Assembly (NCBI GenBank): GCA_013697395.1
Contig: JACCWY010000261.1
Span: forward strand, 1-7,934
Reading direction: 5' to 3'
Length of the DNA: 7,934 nt
DNA from: Chloroflexota bacterium
GTDB taxonomy: Bacteria > Chloroflexota > Limnocylindria > QHBO01
Made by a program: the position numbers and the translations under genes. The stretch's first letter is position 1; every line of letters starts with the position of its first letter. Below are positions 1-5,952 of this stretch, in pieces. The notes below the pieces were generated by a model. It was given only the letters and a program-made list of their open reading frames with translations, made no database searches and was not told the DNA's origin.

Positions 1-1245
1 GACGGCGGGCTCGGCGAGGAGGGCTACGACCCGGGTGACGTGGTCGGCCGCAGCGGCCTCGAGTTCGGCGCGGAGGCGCTGCTGCGCGGCACGCCCGGCT
101 GGACCCTGGTCGCCGTGCCGGTGGACGCGCCCGAATCGGTGCTGTACGAGGCGCCGATGGCACCCGGTGCCGACATCGAGATCACCCTGCGGCCGTCGAT
201 CCAGGCCGCGGCCCAGCAGGCCATCTCCCCGTACGCCGCCGCCGCGACCGCCGCTATCGACCCGGCCAGCGGCGACGTGTGGGCGCTCGCCAGCCAGCCG
301 GCCTTCAACCCGAATGCCATGACCCTCGGAACGACGATGGCCGGCGAGCCGCTCGCGCCTGCCGGCGCGGCCCAGGTCTTCAACAAGGCGGTCCTCGGCG
401 CCTACCCGGCGGGCTCGTCGTTCAAGCCGTTCACCCTGGTGGCCGCGCTGAAGACGGGCGTCGCGACGCCTGAGACCCTCGTCACCTGCCCGCCGACCTG
501 GCAGTACAGCACCTTCACCTTCCGCAACTACATGAACCACACCCTGCCGGGGCTCGTGGGCCTCGCCGAGGCGATGGCATTCAGCTGCAACACGACCTTC
601 ATGCCGCTCAGCTACACCGTCTACGAGGCTGAGGAGACGGCGCTGACGGACCTGCTGTTCGAGTTCGGCTTCGGCGCCCCGACGGGAATCGGCTATCTCG
701 TCGAGGAGAGCGGCATCGTGCCCGACGACGCCTGGCTGGCAGCCAACGGCCGCGGCGGGTATTCGGGCTTCGAGCAGATCCAGCTCTCGATCGGCCAGGG
801 AGCCTTCCTTGGCACGCCGCTCCAGCTGGCGAACGCGTATGCCGCCATCGGCAACGGTGGCACGCTCTGGCAGCCGCGGATCCTGACCACCGCCACGCTG
901 CCGGATGGCGAGGTCGTGGAGACGGTCGAGCCGGTCGTGGCGCAGGAGATCAGCGTGTCAGCCGAGCAGCTCGCCTTCGTGACCGATACGCTCGAGGCCG
1001 TCGTGACACTGCCCTACGGCACCGGCACCCCCGCCTTCGCTGGATTCGGGATCCCTGTCGCCGGCAAGTCGGGCACGGCCGAGACCGGCACGCCCGATCC
1101 GCATGCCTGGTTCCCCGCCTACGCTCCGGCCGATGCACCGACCATCAGCATCGCCACCATCCTGCCCAACATCCCGCTCGGCACCGGCGGCTCGGACGCG
1201 GCGCCGCTGGTGCGACAAGTGATGGCCGCCCACTTCGCCGATTGA
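1..1245 (+). CDS. Class B penicillin-binding protein (peptidoglycan D,D-transpeptidase), 5' end outside window
   Basis: The frame is open from base 1, so the N-terminus lies upstream. The first visible residues (GYDPGDVVGRSGLE, then LLRGTPG) match the conserved stretch of PBP2/FtsI/PBP2a-like proteins at the junction between the N-terminal and transpeptidase parts. All three active-site motifs of the penicillin-binding transpeptidase fold follow in order: SSFK (catalytic Ser codon 415-417), SCN (583-591) and KSG (1066-1074, in KSGTAE). The family cross-links peptidoglycan stem peptides outside the membrane and is acylated by beta-lactams. The C-terminus is short and ends soon after the KSG strand, with no PASTA repeats. 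The stop overlaps the next gene's TTG start (TTGA, 1242-1245), which suggests translational coupling, though the products have no obvious shared role. Whether it serves elongation, division or sporulation cannot be judged without the N-terminus. Confidence 0.93.
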   Translation, partial: DGGLGEEGYDPGDVVGRSGLEFGAEALLRGTPGWTLVAVPVDAPESVLYEAPMAPGADIEITLRPSIQAAAQQAISPYAAAATAAIDPASGDVWALASQPAFNPNAMTLGTTMAGEPLAPAGAAQVFNKAVLGAYPAGSSFKPFTLVAALKTGVATPETLVTCPPTWQYSTFTFRNYMNHTLPGLVGLAEAMAFSCNTTFMPLSYTVYEAEETALTDLLFEFGFGAPTGIGYLVEESGIVPDDAWLAANGRGGYSGFEQIQLSIGQGAFLGTPLQLANAYAAIGNGGTLWQPRILTTATLPDGEVVETVEPVVAQEISVSAEQLAFVTDTLEAVVTLPYGTGTPAFAGFGIPVAGKSGTAETGTPDPHAWFPAYAPADAPTISIATILPNIPLGTGGSDAAPLVRQVMAAHFAD

Positions 1246-2037
1246 CCGATCTGGCCGGCCTCCTGGAGCGATGGGGCGCATCGGATCCGGTTCCGGTCGC
1301 CGCCACGCCGACCAGCCGGGTGTACCGGGTCCGGCTGGGCGCCGGCCGCGCGGCGATCGTCAAGGACCTGACCCCGGCGGGCGTCGAGGACGAGCTGCGC
1401 GGCGCGGATCTCCTCGAGTGGTGGGGTGGCGCCGGCTCGGTCAGGCTCCTCGCCCGCGAGGGAACGACGCTGATGCTCGAGGACGCCGGCGACACGTCGC
1501 TCCTCGACCACCTGGACGTGCACGGCGACGCCTCTGCCACGGCGATCGCAGCGCAGGTGCTGGCGGTCATGCACGCGGGATCAGATCGGCCACTGCCCGA
1601 TACGCTCCAGCCCCTCAGCTCCCGCTTCGCCAGCCTGTTCGCGGTCGCGCCGACGGGTGCCGATCCCCTCGTCGGCGAGGCGGCCGAGATGGCTGACGCG
1701 CTCCTTCGCGAGCAGCGCGACGTCCGGCCGCTCCACGGCGACCTCCACCACCAGAACCTCCTGTGTGGCGCGCGCGGCTGGCTGGCCATCGACCCGAAGG
1801 GCCTGGTCGGGGACCCGGCCTACGACGTCGCCAACATGTTCCACAACCCCCTCGACCGGGACGATCTGCGCACCGATCCCGCCCGAATCCGCTCCATGGC
1901 CTCCGTGTTCGCGCGCGCGCTGGGCCTTCGTGCACGCCTGCCTCTCCGCGTCGTGGCACCTCGAGGATGGCAACGCCGCGAGAGCGGAGAAGAGCCTCGG
2001 TGTTGCGGCGGCCGTGAGGGCGGTCATCGGCGTGTGA
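1242..2037 (+). pseudogene. APH-family phosphotransferase (streptomycin 6-kinase / hydroxyurea phosphotransferase-like), frameshifted
   Basis: The TTG start overlaps the preceding stop by 4 bases, and the frame reads to about 1915. The kinase-like core is clear. The Brenner-type motif HGDLHHQNLL has His165, the presumed catalytic Asp167 and Asn172. The metal-binding DPKGLVGDPAYD stretch begins at Asp184. This is the pattern of the APH(6)/hydroxyurea-phosphotransferase group, which moves a phosphate from ATP to a small hydroxylated substrate. The C-terminal helix expected in this family (WAFVHACLSASWHLEDG) is present but in the +1-shifted frame, from about 1921 to the TGA at 2035-2037. The original frame instead runs on to 2324 as Arg-rich nonsense. 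About ten residues that usually sit between ALGL and the WAF helix also seem to be missing. So the gene is either genuinely broken by a small deletion or carries an assembly error. Actual drug resistance should not be assumed, because many such homologues have unknown substrates. Confidence 0.82.
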
Positions 2038-2115
2038 GGAGTGCGTTCGGGAGGTGGGGCGCCCTGAGGGGGCCTGTATCGGTGCGGAGGTCATGCCGTC
2101 AGCCTCGCTGCCGAT

Positions 2116-2130
2116 GCCAACTCCATTGGC
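2116..2130. promoter_or_regulatory. Perfect dyad GCCAA-N5-TTGGC
   Basis: GCCAA at 2116-2120 and TTGGC at 2126-2130 form a perfect 5-bp inverted repeat around a 5-base centre (CTCCA). The shape is that of a binding site for a dimeric regulator or a very small hairpin. The same half-site recurs in the gap: GCCAA at 2198, TTGGC ending at 2263, GCCAAT at 2314 and GCCAAT at 2487. The regulator, if any, is unknown. The site lies about 400 bases before the putative operon promoter, which is far for direct control. Confidence 0.25.
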
Positions 2131-2197
2131 CTTGCGACCGCCGGAGGCGCGCGCGACGTCCGAATGGGCCCTCAGACAGCCCTTCGTCCATCACTCG

Positions 2198-2263
2198 GCC
2201 AACCAGGCTGGCGGTTCAGCGAACGAACGCAGTTTCTTTCGCCGCAGGGCCAATCTGGTTGGC
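2198..2263. repeat. 66-base imperfect palindrome (nested inverted repeat)
   Basis: The outer arms 2198-2211 (GCCAACCAGGCTGG) and 2250-2263 (CCAATCTGGTTGGC) pair at 12 of 14 positions. The inner arms 2219-2227 (GCGAACGAA) and 2234-2242 (TTCTTTCGC) pair at 8 of 9, around a 6-base loop. Both pairs share the same centre of symmetry, and the internal loops are seven bases on each side. Such an element could be a cruciform-forming interspersed repeat (REP/MITE-like) or an RNA hairpin. It has no transposase and no T-tract. Only one copy is visible in this window. Confidence 0.5.
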
Positions 2264-2304
2264 ATCGGACGGCCGGGGCGGGAACGCACCGCACGAGTGG
2301 CGGC

Positions 2305-2330
2305 CTCGAGAGTGCCAATGCTGACTCGAG
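2305..2330. repeat. Small inverted repeat CTCGAG-N14-CTCGAG
   Basis: Two copies of the self-complementary hexamer CTCGAG (2305-2310 and 2325-2330) flank a 14-base centre that contains GCCAAT. They can pair as a 6-bp stem, or act as two separate palindromic sites. The match is short and may be chance in GC-rich DNA. Confidence 0.2.
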
Positions 2331-2370
2331 CGCCGATCCGCGCGATCCTCGCAGAAGCGCCTCGAAGCCG

Positions 2371-2397
2371 GCCGACGGAGTGAACCGCCCGTCCGGC
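2371..2397. repeat. GC-rich hairpin
   Basis: GCCGACGG (2371-2378) pairs with CCGTCCGGC (2389-2397) as an 8-bp stem with a single bulged base and a 10-base loop. No run of T follows, so it is not a typical intrinsic terminator. It could be a weak structural element in RNA running through the gap from the upstream genes. Confidence 0.25.
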
Positions 2398-2459
2398 GAC
2401 GATCTGGTCGATGGAATCGGCCGTGCCGGCGGGGGGCTTCTGGAGGGACGATCATCTGT

Positions 2460-2510
2460 CCGCACGATGGCTGGTGCGTGGATTCAGCCAATGGGACCAT
2501 CGCCGTGCGG
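2460..2510. repeat. Bulged hairpin just upstream of the operon promoter
   Basis: CCGCACGATGG (2460-2470) pairs with CCATC-(GCC)-GTGCGG (2497-2510). This makes an 11-bp stem interrupted by one 3-base bulge. The 26-base loop itself contains GGCT and AGCC, which can pair with each other. The element ends seven bases before the putative -35 box. It could be an operator-like dyad, or the end of read-through RNA from upstream. No T-tract follows. Confidence 0.35.
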
Positions 2511-2516
2511 CCCTCC

Positions 2517-2546
2517 TTGCACGCCACGCTCGGGAACGGGTAGCAT
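2517..2546 (+). promoter_or_regulatory. Putative sigma-70-type promoter of the flavoprotein/cytochrome b operon
   Basis: A -35-like TTGCAC (2517-2522) and a -10-like TAGCAT (2541-2546) are separated by 18 bases. The -10 matches the TATAAT consensus at four of six positions, including the first two and the last. The -35 keeps only TTG. A start of transcription near 2553 would leave a leader of about 55 bases before the GTG at 2609. This placement agrees with the choice of that codon over the in-frame ATG at 2411. Confidence 0.45.
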
Positions 2547-2589
2547 CGGCCCTGCCGCTCCTTCATAGCCCCTTGGTGCAACGCCGCCC

Positions 2590-2595
2590 GGAGAG
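2590..2595 (+). promoter_or_regulatory. Ribosome-binding site candidate deciding the GTG start at 2609
   Basis: GGAGAG (2590-2595) lies 13 bases before the GTG at 2609, a somewhat long spacing. It is the only purine-rich Shine-Dalgarno-like stretch near the in-frame start candidates TTG 2573, GTG 2576 and GTG 2609. It therefore favours 2609. Confidence 0.4.
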
Positions 2596-2608
2596 CGACC
2601 ACGAATCC

Positions 2609-4582
2609 GTGATCAGCGATACCGCGATTCCACTGAGGTTCCAGACGGCCGAGGTCGGCGTCGACTGGCTTCAGTGCAATATCGAGTGCCAAGAAGGCTG
2701 CCCGGTCAACACGAACTGCCGGGGCTACCTCATGCTGGCCGCCGAGGGTCGCTTCGAGGAGGGCTACATCCTCGCCCGCGACCCGAACCCGGTCGCCGCC
2801 ATTTGCGGCTACGTCTGCTCTGCGCCGTGCGAAAAGGCCTGCCGCCGCGCCGACATCGACAAGCCGCTGGCCATCCGGGCGATGAAGCGCTTCCTGGTCG
2901 ACTGGCACTACGCCAACAACATGCCGGACAACATCGTGGTCCAGCCGCCGACCGGCCGGAGCGTGGCCGTCATCGGCGCGGGGCCCGCTGGGCTGGCCGC
3001 CGCGAAGGAGCTCGGAGGCTGGGGGCACGAGGTCCACGTCTACGAGGCCCTTCCCTCGGGCGGTGGCACGACCCTCATCGGCGTTCCGGCCTTCAGGTTG
3101 CCGAGGGACGTCATCGAGCTGGACGTGAACTGGGTCGCCAAGCACGGCGTGCAGTTCCACTACAACGTCGAGATCGGCCGCGACATCACGCTCGAGCAGC
3201 TGCGGGAGCGGCACGACGCGGTCGTCGTCGCCACCGGCTGCATGTACCCCGTCGCCATGAACGTCCCCGGCGAGGAGCTCGAGGGCGTCATCTACGGGGT
3301 CGACTTCCTCAAGCGCGCCAACCTCGGGCAGGCGCAGTGGGTCGGGGAGCACGTCGTCGTCATCGGCGGCGGCTATACCGCCATGGACTCGTCGCGCACC
3401 GCGCTGCGCCTTGGGGCCAAGTCCTCGACCATCGTCTACCGGCGGGGGCCGGACGAGATGGTGGTCGACGAAGAGGAGCAGCACGAGACCCGCTTTGAGG
3501 GCGTGAAGTTCGAGTACTTCAGCTCGCCCGTCGAGGTCGTGGCCGGCAAGGACGGAAGGGTCACCGGCATCACGTTCCAGCGCACGCGGCTCGGTCCCCC
3601 TGACGCGAGCGGACGGCGCAGCGCCGAGCCCATCCCCGGCAGCGAATTCACCATTCCATGCGACATGGTCATCCCGTGCACCAGCCAGGCGTCCGACAAC
3701 AACGTCCTCGGCGAGTTCGGCGCCACGCTCAATCGGCACGTCGGCGTGACCGATACCCGCACCGTCGTCGAGGGTGGATCCCTGTCGTCCTGGCGCACGG
3801 AGCCCCTCAACGGCACGACGCCGAAGGATGCCGACGGACGGCCGATGAACAACCTGCAGTTCGACTTCAATCGCGGCAACGTGACCATCAACGCCGATAC
3901 GTTCGGCACGAACGTGGATGGCATCTTCGCCGTCGGCGACTTCGTCACCGGCCCGGCCACGATCATCGAGGCGGCCGGCCTCGGGCGACGCGCGGCCCGT
4001 TCGGTGGACCGCTGGCTGGCCGGCCTGCGCGGCGAGGAGCTCGAGGAGCTGCCGGTCATCAACCGCGCGGTCATCACCCAGACGCTCGAGCACGACATGC
4101 CCCGCTTCTACGAGGCGACTGAGCGCCAGGAGATCCCGATGGCGCCGCCGGAGCTGCGCCGCGACTTTACCTCGCTGGTCGAGGTCGGGTACGACACGCG
4201 CGGCGCGATCGCGGAGGGAACCCGCTGCCTCCAGTGCAACCACAACATCAATATCGACGGGCCTCGCTGTATCCTGTGCGGGCTCTGCGCCGACGTCTGC
4301 CCCGAAGGCGTGATCTACATGATCGACAAGGCCCAGGTCGGGGGGGACGACCCGGAGCAGGACTTCTTCCAGACGTGGCCGCGCGGCATCGCCATGATCA
4401 TCGACGAGGAGCGCTGCATCCGGTGCAACCTGTGCGTGGAGCGCTGTCCCACCAACTGCATCACCATGGACCGGCTCGAGCTCGAGCGGTTCACGCCTGA
4501 CGGGAAGGTTCTGTTGGAGAGCTACAAGGACAACGTGCTCGGACAGGTCGGTCAGCAGGCCGGCGTCGCGGTCGACCGATGA
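2609..4582 (+). CDS. FAD- and NAD(P)-dependent GltD/NfnB-like oxidoreductase with N- and C-terminal [4Fe-4S] ferredoxin regions
   Basis: The protein is 657 residues from the GTG. The in-frame ATG at 2411 would lie upstream of the likely promoter, and its extra sequence is low-complexity. Residues 23-78 form the N-terminal Fe-S domain shared by glutamate synthase small subunit, dihydropyrimidine dehydrogenase and NfnB (Cys 23, 27, 31, 37, 66, 70, 74, 78). FAD-binding VIGAGPAGLAAA is at 121-132, with Glu146 ending the next strand. The NAD(P) Rossmann motif VIGGGYTAMD is at 251-260, followed by VYRRG (276-280), whose Arg pair is typical of NADPH binders. The second FAD segment, with AVGD, is near 441-444. 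The C-terminus has a CxxC pair (540/543) and two ferredoxin motifs, Cys554/557/560/564 and Cys603/606/609/613, enough for two [4Fe-4S] clusters. About 40 extra residues (roughly 375-425) separate the NAD(P) part from the last FAD strand. No glutamate synthase large subunit is adjacent. The stop overlaps the cytochrome b6 start, so the likely role is electron transfer between NAD(P)H or ferredoxin and the cytochrome complex. The fold is certain; the partner is inferred. Confidence 0.9.
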   Translation: MISDTAIPLRFQTAEVGVDWLQCNIECQEGCPVNTNCRGYLMLAAEGRFEEGYILARDPNPVAAICGYVCSAPCEKACRRADIDKPLAIRAMKRFLVDWHYANNMPDNIVVQPPTGRSVAVIGAGPAGLAAAKELGGWGHEVHVYEALPSGGGTTLIGVPAFRLPRDVIELDVNWVAKHGVQFHYNVEIGRDITLEQLRERHDAVVVATGCMYPVAMNVPGEELEGVIYGVDFLKRANLGQAQWVGEHVVVIGGGYTAMDSSRTALRLGAKSSTIVYRRGPDEMVVDEEEQHETRFEGVKFEYFSSPVEVVAGKDGRVTGITFQRTRLGPPDASGRRSAEPIPGSEFTIPCDMVIPCTSQASDNNVLGEFGATLNRHVGVTDTRTVVEGGSLSSWRTEPLNGTTPKDADGRPMNNLQFDFNRGNVTINADTFGTNVDGIFAVGDFVTGPATIIEAAGLGRRAARSVDRWLAGLRGEELEELPVINRAVITQTLEHDMPRFYEATERQEIPMAPPELRRDFTSLVEVGYDTRGAIAEGTRCLQCNHNINIDGPRCILCGLCADVCPEGVIYMIDKAQVGGDDPEQDFFQTWPRGIAMIIDEERCIRCNLCVERCPTNCITMDRLELERFTPDGKVLLESYKDNVLGQVGQQAGVAVDR

Positions 4583-5316
4583 GCAACGGCAGCGGCGAGA
4601 ACCCGATCACCCGCTTCGTCAAGGAGTCCGCGCTGTGGCGCAGCCTCTTCCGCCAGCCCTACCCGAACACGAGCCGCACCCGCGCCCTGGCCGTGATGAA
4701 CAACGTGTTCCTGCACCTCCACCCCGTGCGGGTCAAGCGCCACGCCGTGCGCTACACGTACACCTTCTGCCTCGGCGGCATCAGCTTCTTCCTGTTCCTG
4801 GCATTGACGGTGACCGGGCTGTACCTGATGTTCTTCTACGTCCCGTCGATCAGCCGTGCCTACCAGGACATCCAGGTCATCGAGGCATCGGTCGCCTTCG
4901 GCACCCTGGTGCGCAACATGCACCGCTGGGCGGCGCACCTCATGGTCCTCACCGTCTTCCTGCACATGATCCGCGTCTTCTATCACGGCGCCTACAAGCC
5001 ACCGCGCGAGTTCAACTGGGTGGTCGGCGTGGTGCTTCTCTTCTGCACCCTGTGGCTGAGCTTCACCGGCTACCTGCTGCCGTGGGACCAGATCGCGTTC
5101 TGGGCCATCACGGTCGGCACCCAGATGGCGCTCTACGCGCCGCTGCTCGGCTCCGAGTCGAGCTTCTTCCTGCTCGGCGGCATCCAGGTCGGACAGGACA
5201 CGCTGCTGCGGTTCTACGTCATGCACGTGATCGCGTTCCCGCTGATCACGGCCATCTTCCTGATCGTCCACTTCTGGCGCATCAGGAAGGACGGCGGGAT
5301 CTCGGGGCCGGTGTAG
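4579..5316 (+). CDS. Cytochrome b6-like subunit (N-terminal half of cytochrome b)
   Basis: The 245-residue membrane protein starts at the ATG within ATGA (4579-4582), overlapping the flavoprotein stop, so translation is probably coupled. It has the four helices of cytochrome b's haem-binding half, at about 66-89, 115-135, 148-168 and 210-232. The bis-haem ligands are His115 and His129 in the second helix (14 apart) and His216 and His231 in the fourth. The 15-residue spacing of the second pair is the b6 type, as opposed to 14 in mitochondrial-type cytochrome b. Cys64 in FCLGGISFF aligns with the cysteine of cytochrome b6 (FYCLGGI) that binds haem c-n covalently on the n-side. KPPRE (140-144) after helix two is also family-typical. 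The subunit carries electrons from the quinol-oxidation site across the membrane through two b haems. The C-terminal half is encoded separately downstream. Confidence 0.95.
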   Translation: MSNGSGENPITRFVKESALWRSLFRQPYPNTSRTRALAVMNNVFLHLHPVRVKRHAVRYTYTFCLGGISFFLFLALTVTGLYLMFFYVPSISRAYQDIQVIEASVAFGTLVRNMHRWAAHLMVLTVFLHMIRVFYHGAYKPPREFNWVVGVVLLFCTLWLSFTGYLLPWDQIAFWAITVGTQMALYAPLLGSESSFFLLGGIQVGQDTLLRFYVMHVIAFPLITAIFLIVHFWRIRKDGGISGPV

Positions 5317-5324
5317 GGTAGTGC

Positions 5325-5330
5325 GGAGAG
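5325..5330 (+). promoter_or_regulatory. Ribosome-binding site of the subunit IV-like gene
   Basis: GGAGAG lies 4 bases before the ATG at 5335 (6 bases counted from its GGAG core). This is the clearest Shine-Dalgarno sequence in the operon. It fits the fact that this gene, unlike its neighbours at 4579 and 5949, does not overlap the preceding stop and must recruit ribosomes itself. Confidence 0.6.
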
Positions 5331-5334
5331 ACCG

Positions 5335-5952
5335 ATGACGATCGAGAAGCGACCGAACCGGACCGCCGACAAGAACGCGCCGACCCAGGCGCCGTCGTCC
5401 GCGCCGATCGTGGCGCCGGGCACGGGGCCCAAGCTGCCGGGGCCGCCGGGAGTACCCGGCACCGAGCGCTTCCGCCTGCTGGCGTACGTGAAGCAGGAGT
5501 CGATGGTGCGGGTCGATAAGCGACCCGACGAGACGGTCCTCACCTGGCCCCACCTGCTGCGGGCCGAGTTCGTGATGTCGATGCTCATCAGCGTACTGCT
5601 GGTCGTGACCAGCGTTTTCATCCAGGCGCCGCTCGAGGAGATGGCCAATCCCGCCGTCACGCCCCATGTCGCCAAGGCGCCGTGGTACTTCCTCGGCCTC
5701 CAGGAGATCCTGAGCTACTTCAACGCAACGGTCGCCGGCGTGGTCGTGCCGACCTTCTACCTCGTCGGGCTGGCCGCGATCCCGTTCATCGACCGCACGC
5801 CGTTCAAGGCCGCGCGCGACCGCAAGCTGATGTGGGTCTTCTTCCTGTGCCTCATGCTCGGTGGCCTGCTGGTCACCTTCATCGGCTCCTTTTTCCGCGG
5901 ACCGGGCTGGAGCTGGGTTTGGCCTTGGGAGGGGCTCTTCTTCAACCTATGA
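5335..5952 (+). CDS. Subunit IV-like protein (C-terminal half of cytochrome b)
   Basis: The 205-residue protein begins 18 bases after the cytochrome b6-like stop, behind a good ribosome-binding site. A Pro/Ala-rich, probably disordered cytoplasmic extension (about 1-45) precedes the domain. Three membrane helices lie near 77-97, 131-151 and 165-186, as in PetD. The quinol-oxidation (Qo) motif reads KAPWYFLGLQE, so the usual PEWY is APWY at 115-118. The glutamate that normally helps take the quinol proton is absent from that position. Such variants are known in cytochrome b of bacteria using low-potential menaquinone. The protein completes cytochrome b together with the preceding gene and forms the p-side quinol site with the Rieske protein. 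Its stop overlaps the Rieske start (ATGA, 5949-5952). Confidence 0.93.
   Translation: MTIEKRPNRTADKNAPTQAPSSAPIVAPGTGPKLPGPPGVPGTERFRLLAYVKQESMVRVDKRPDETVLTWPHLLRAEFVMSMLISVLLVVTSVFIQAPLEEMANPAVTPHVAKAPWYFLGLQEILSYFNATVAGVVVPTFYLVGLAAIPFIDRTPFKAARDRKLMWVFFLCLMLGGLLVTFIGSFFRGPGWSWVWPWEGLFFNL

Larger units (their letters stand above)
2038..2608. other. Long intergenic region without a convincing gene
   Basis: None of the six frames gives a recognisable protein here. The open frames present are rich in Arg, Pro, Ser and Ala, as expected from chance in GC-rich DNA. Base composition is locally less GC-extreme than in the genes (for example 2220-2265). The stretch holds a perfect GCCAA-N5-TTGGC dyad, a 66-base imperfect palindrome, smaller hairpins (2305-2330, 2371-2397, 2460-2510) and a promoter-like sequence just before the respiratory operon. 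I see no tRNA and no T-tract terminator. The gap separates the cell-wall/kinase pair from the electron-transfer operon, so it probably contains the operon's control region. Confidence 0.6.

Noticed and set aside
1911..1930. Programmed ribosomal frameshift in the phosphotransferase
   Set aside because: There is no slippery heptamer or downstream pseudoknot, the family is not known for recoding, and residues appear to be missing at the junction.
1242..2037. Functional antibiotic-resistance gene
   Set aside because: The reading frame is broken, and relatives in environmental bacteria often have no known drug substrate.
2054..2080. Intrinsic terminator after the phosphotransferase
   Set aside because: The GC-rich stretch GGGGCGCCCTGAGGGGGCC folds poorly and has no T-tract.
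2213..2235. tRNA T-arm-like GGTTCA
   Set aside because: No acceptor or anticodon stems can be built around it; it lies inside the palindrome.
2411..2608. N-terminal extension of the flavoprotein from ATG 2411
   Set aside because: The 66 extra residues resemble no Fe-S flavoprotein, cover a hairpin and the promoter-like boxes, and the family's N-terminus begins shortly before the first cysteine motif.
2216..4243. 675-codon open frame on the - strand opposite the flavoprotein gene
   Set aside because: It mirrors a strongly supported + strand gene, its product is rich in Arg, Asp, His and Val without any motif, and long antisense frames are usual in GC-rich DNA.
2609..4582. Glutamate synthase small subunit (GltD)
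   Set aside because: No large subunit gene is present, the protein has extra C-terminal ferredoxin motifs, and it is overlapped with cytochrome b6, so only the fold is shared.
4552..5667. 371-codon - strand open frame opposite the cytochrome b genes
   Set aside because: It lies antisense to clear cytochrome b6/subunit IV genes, and its translation is charged low-complexity sequence.
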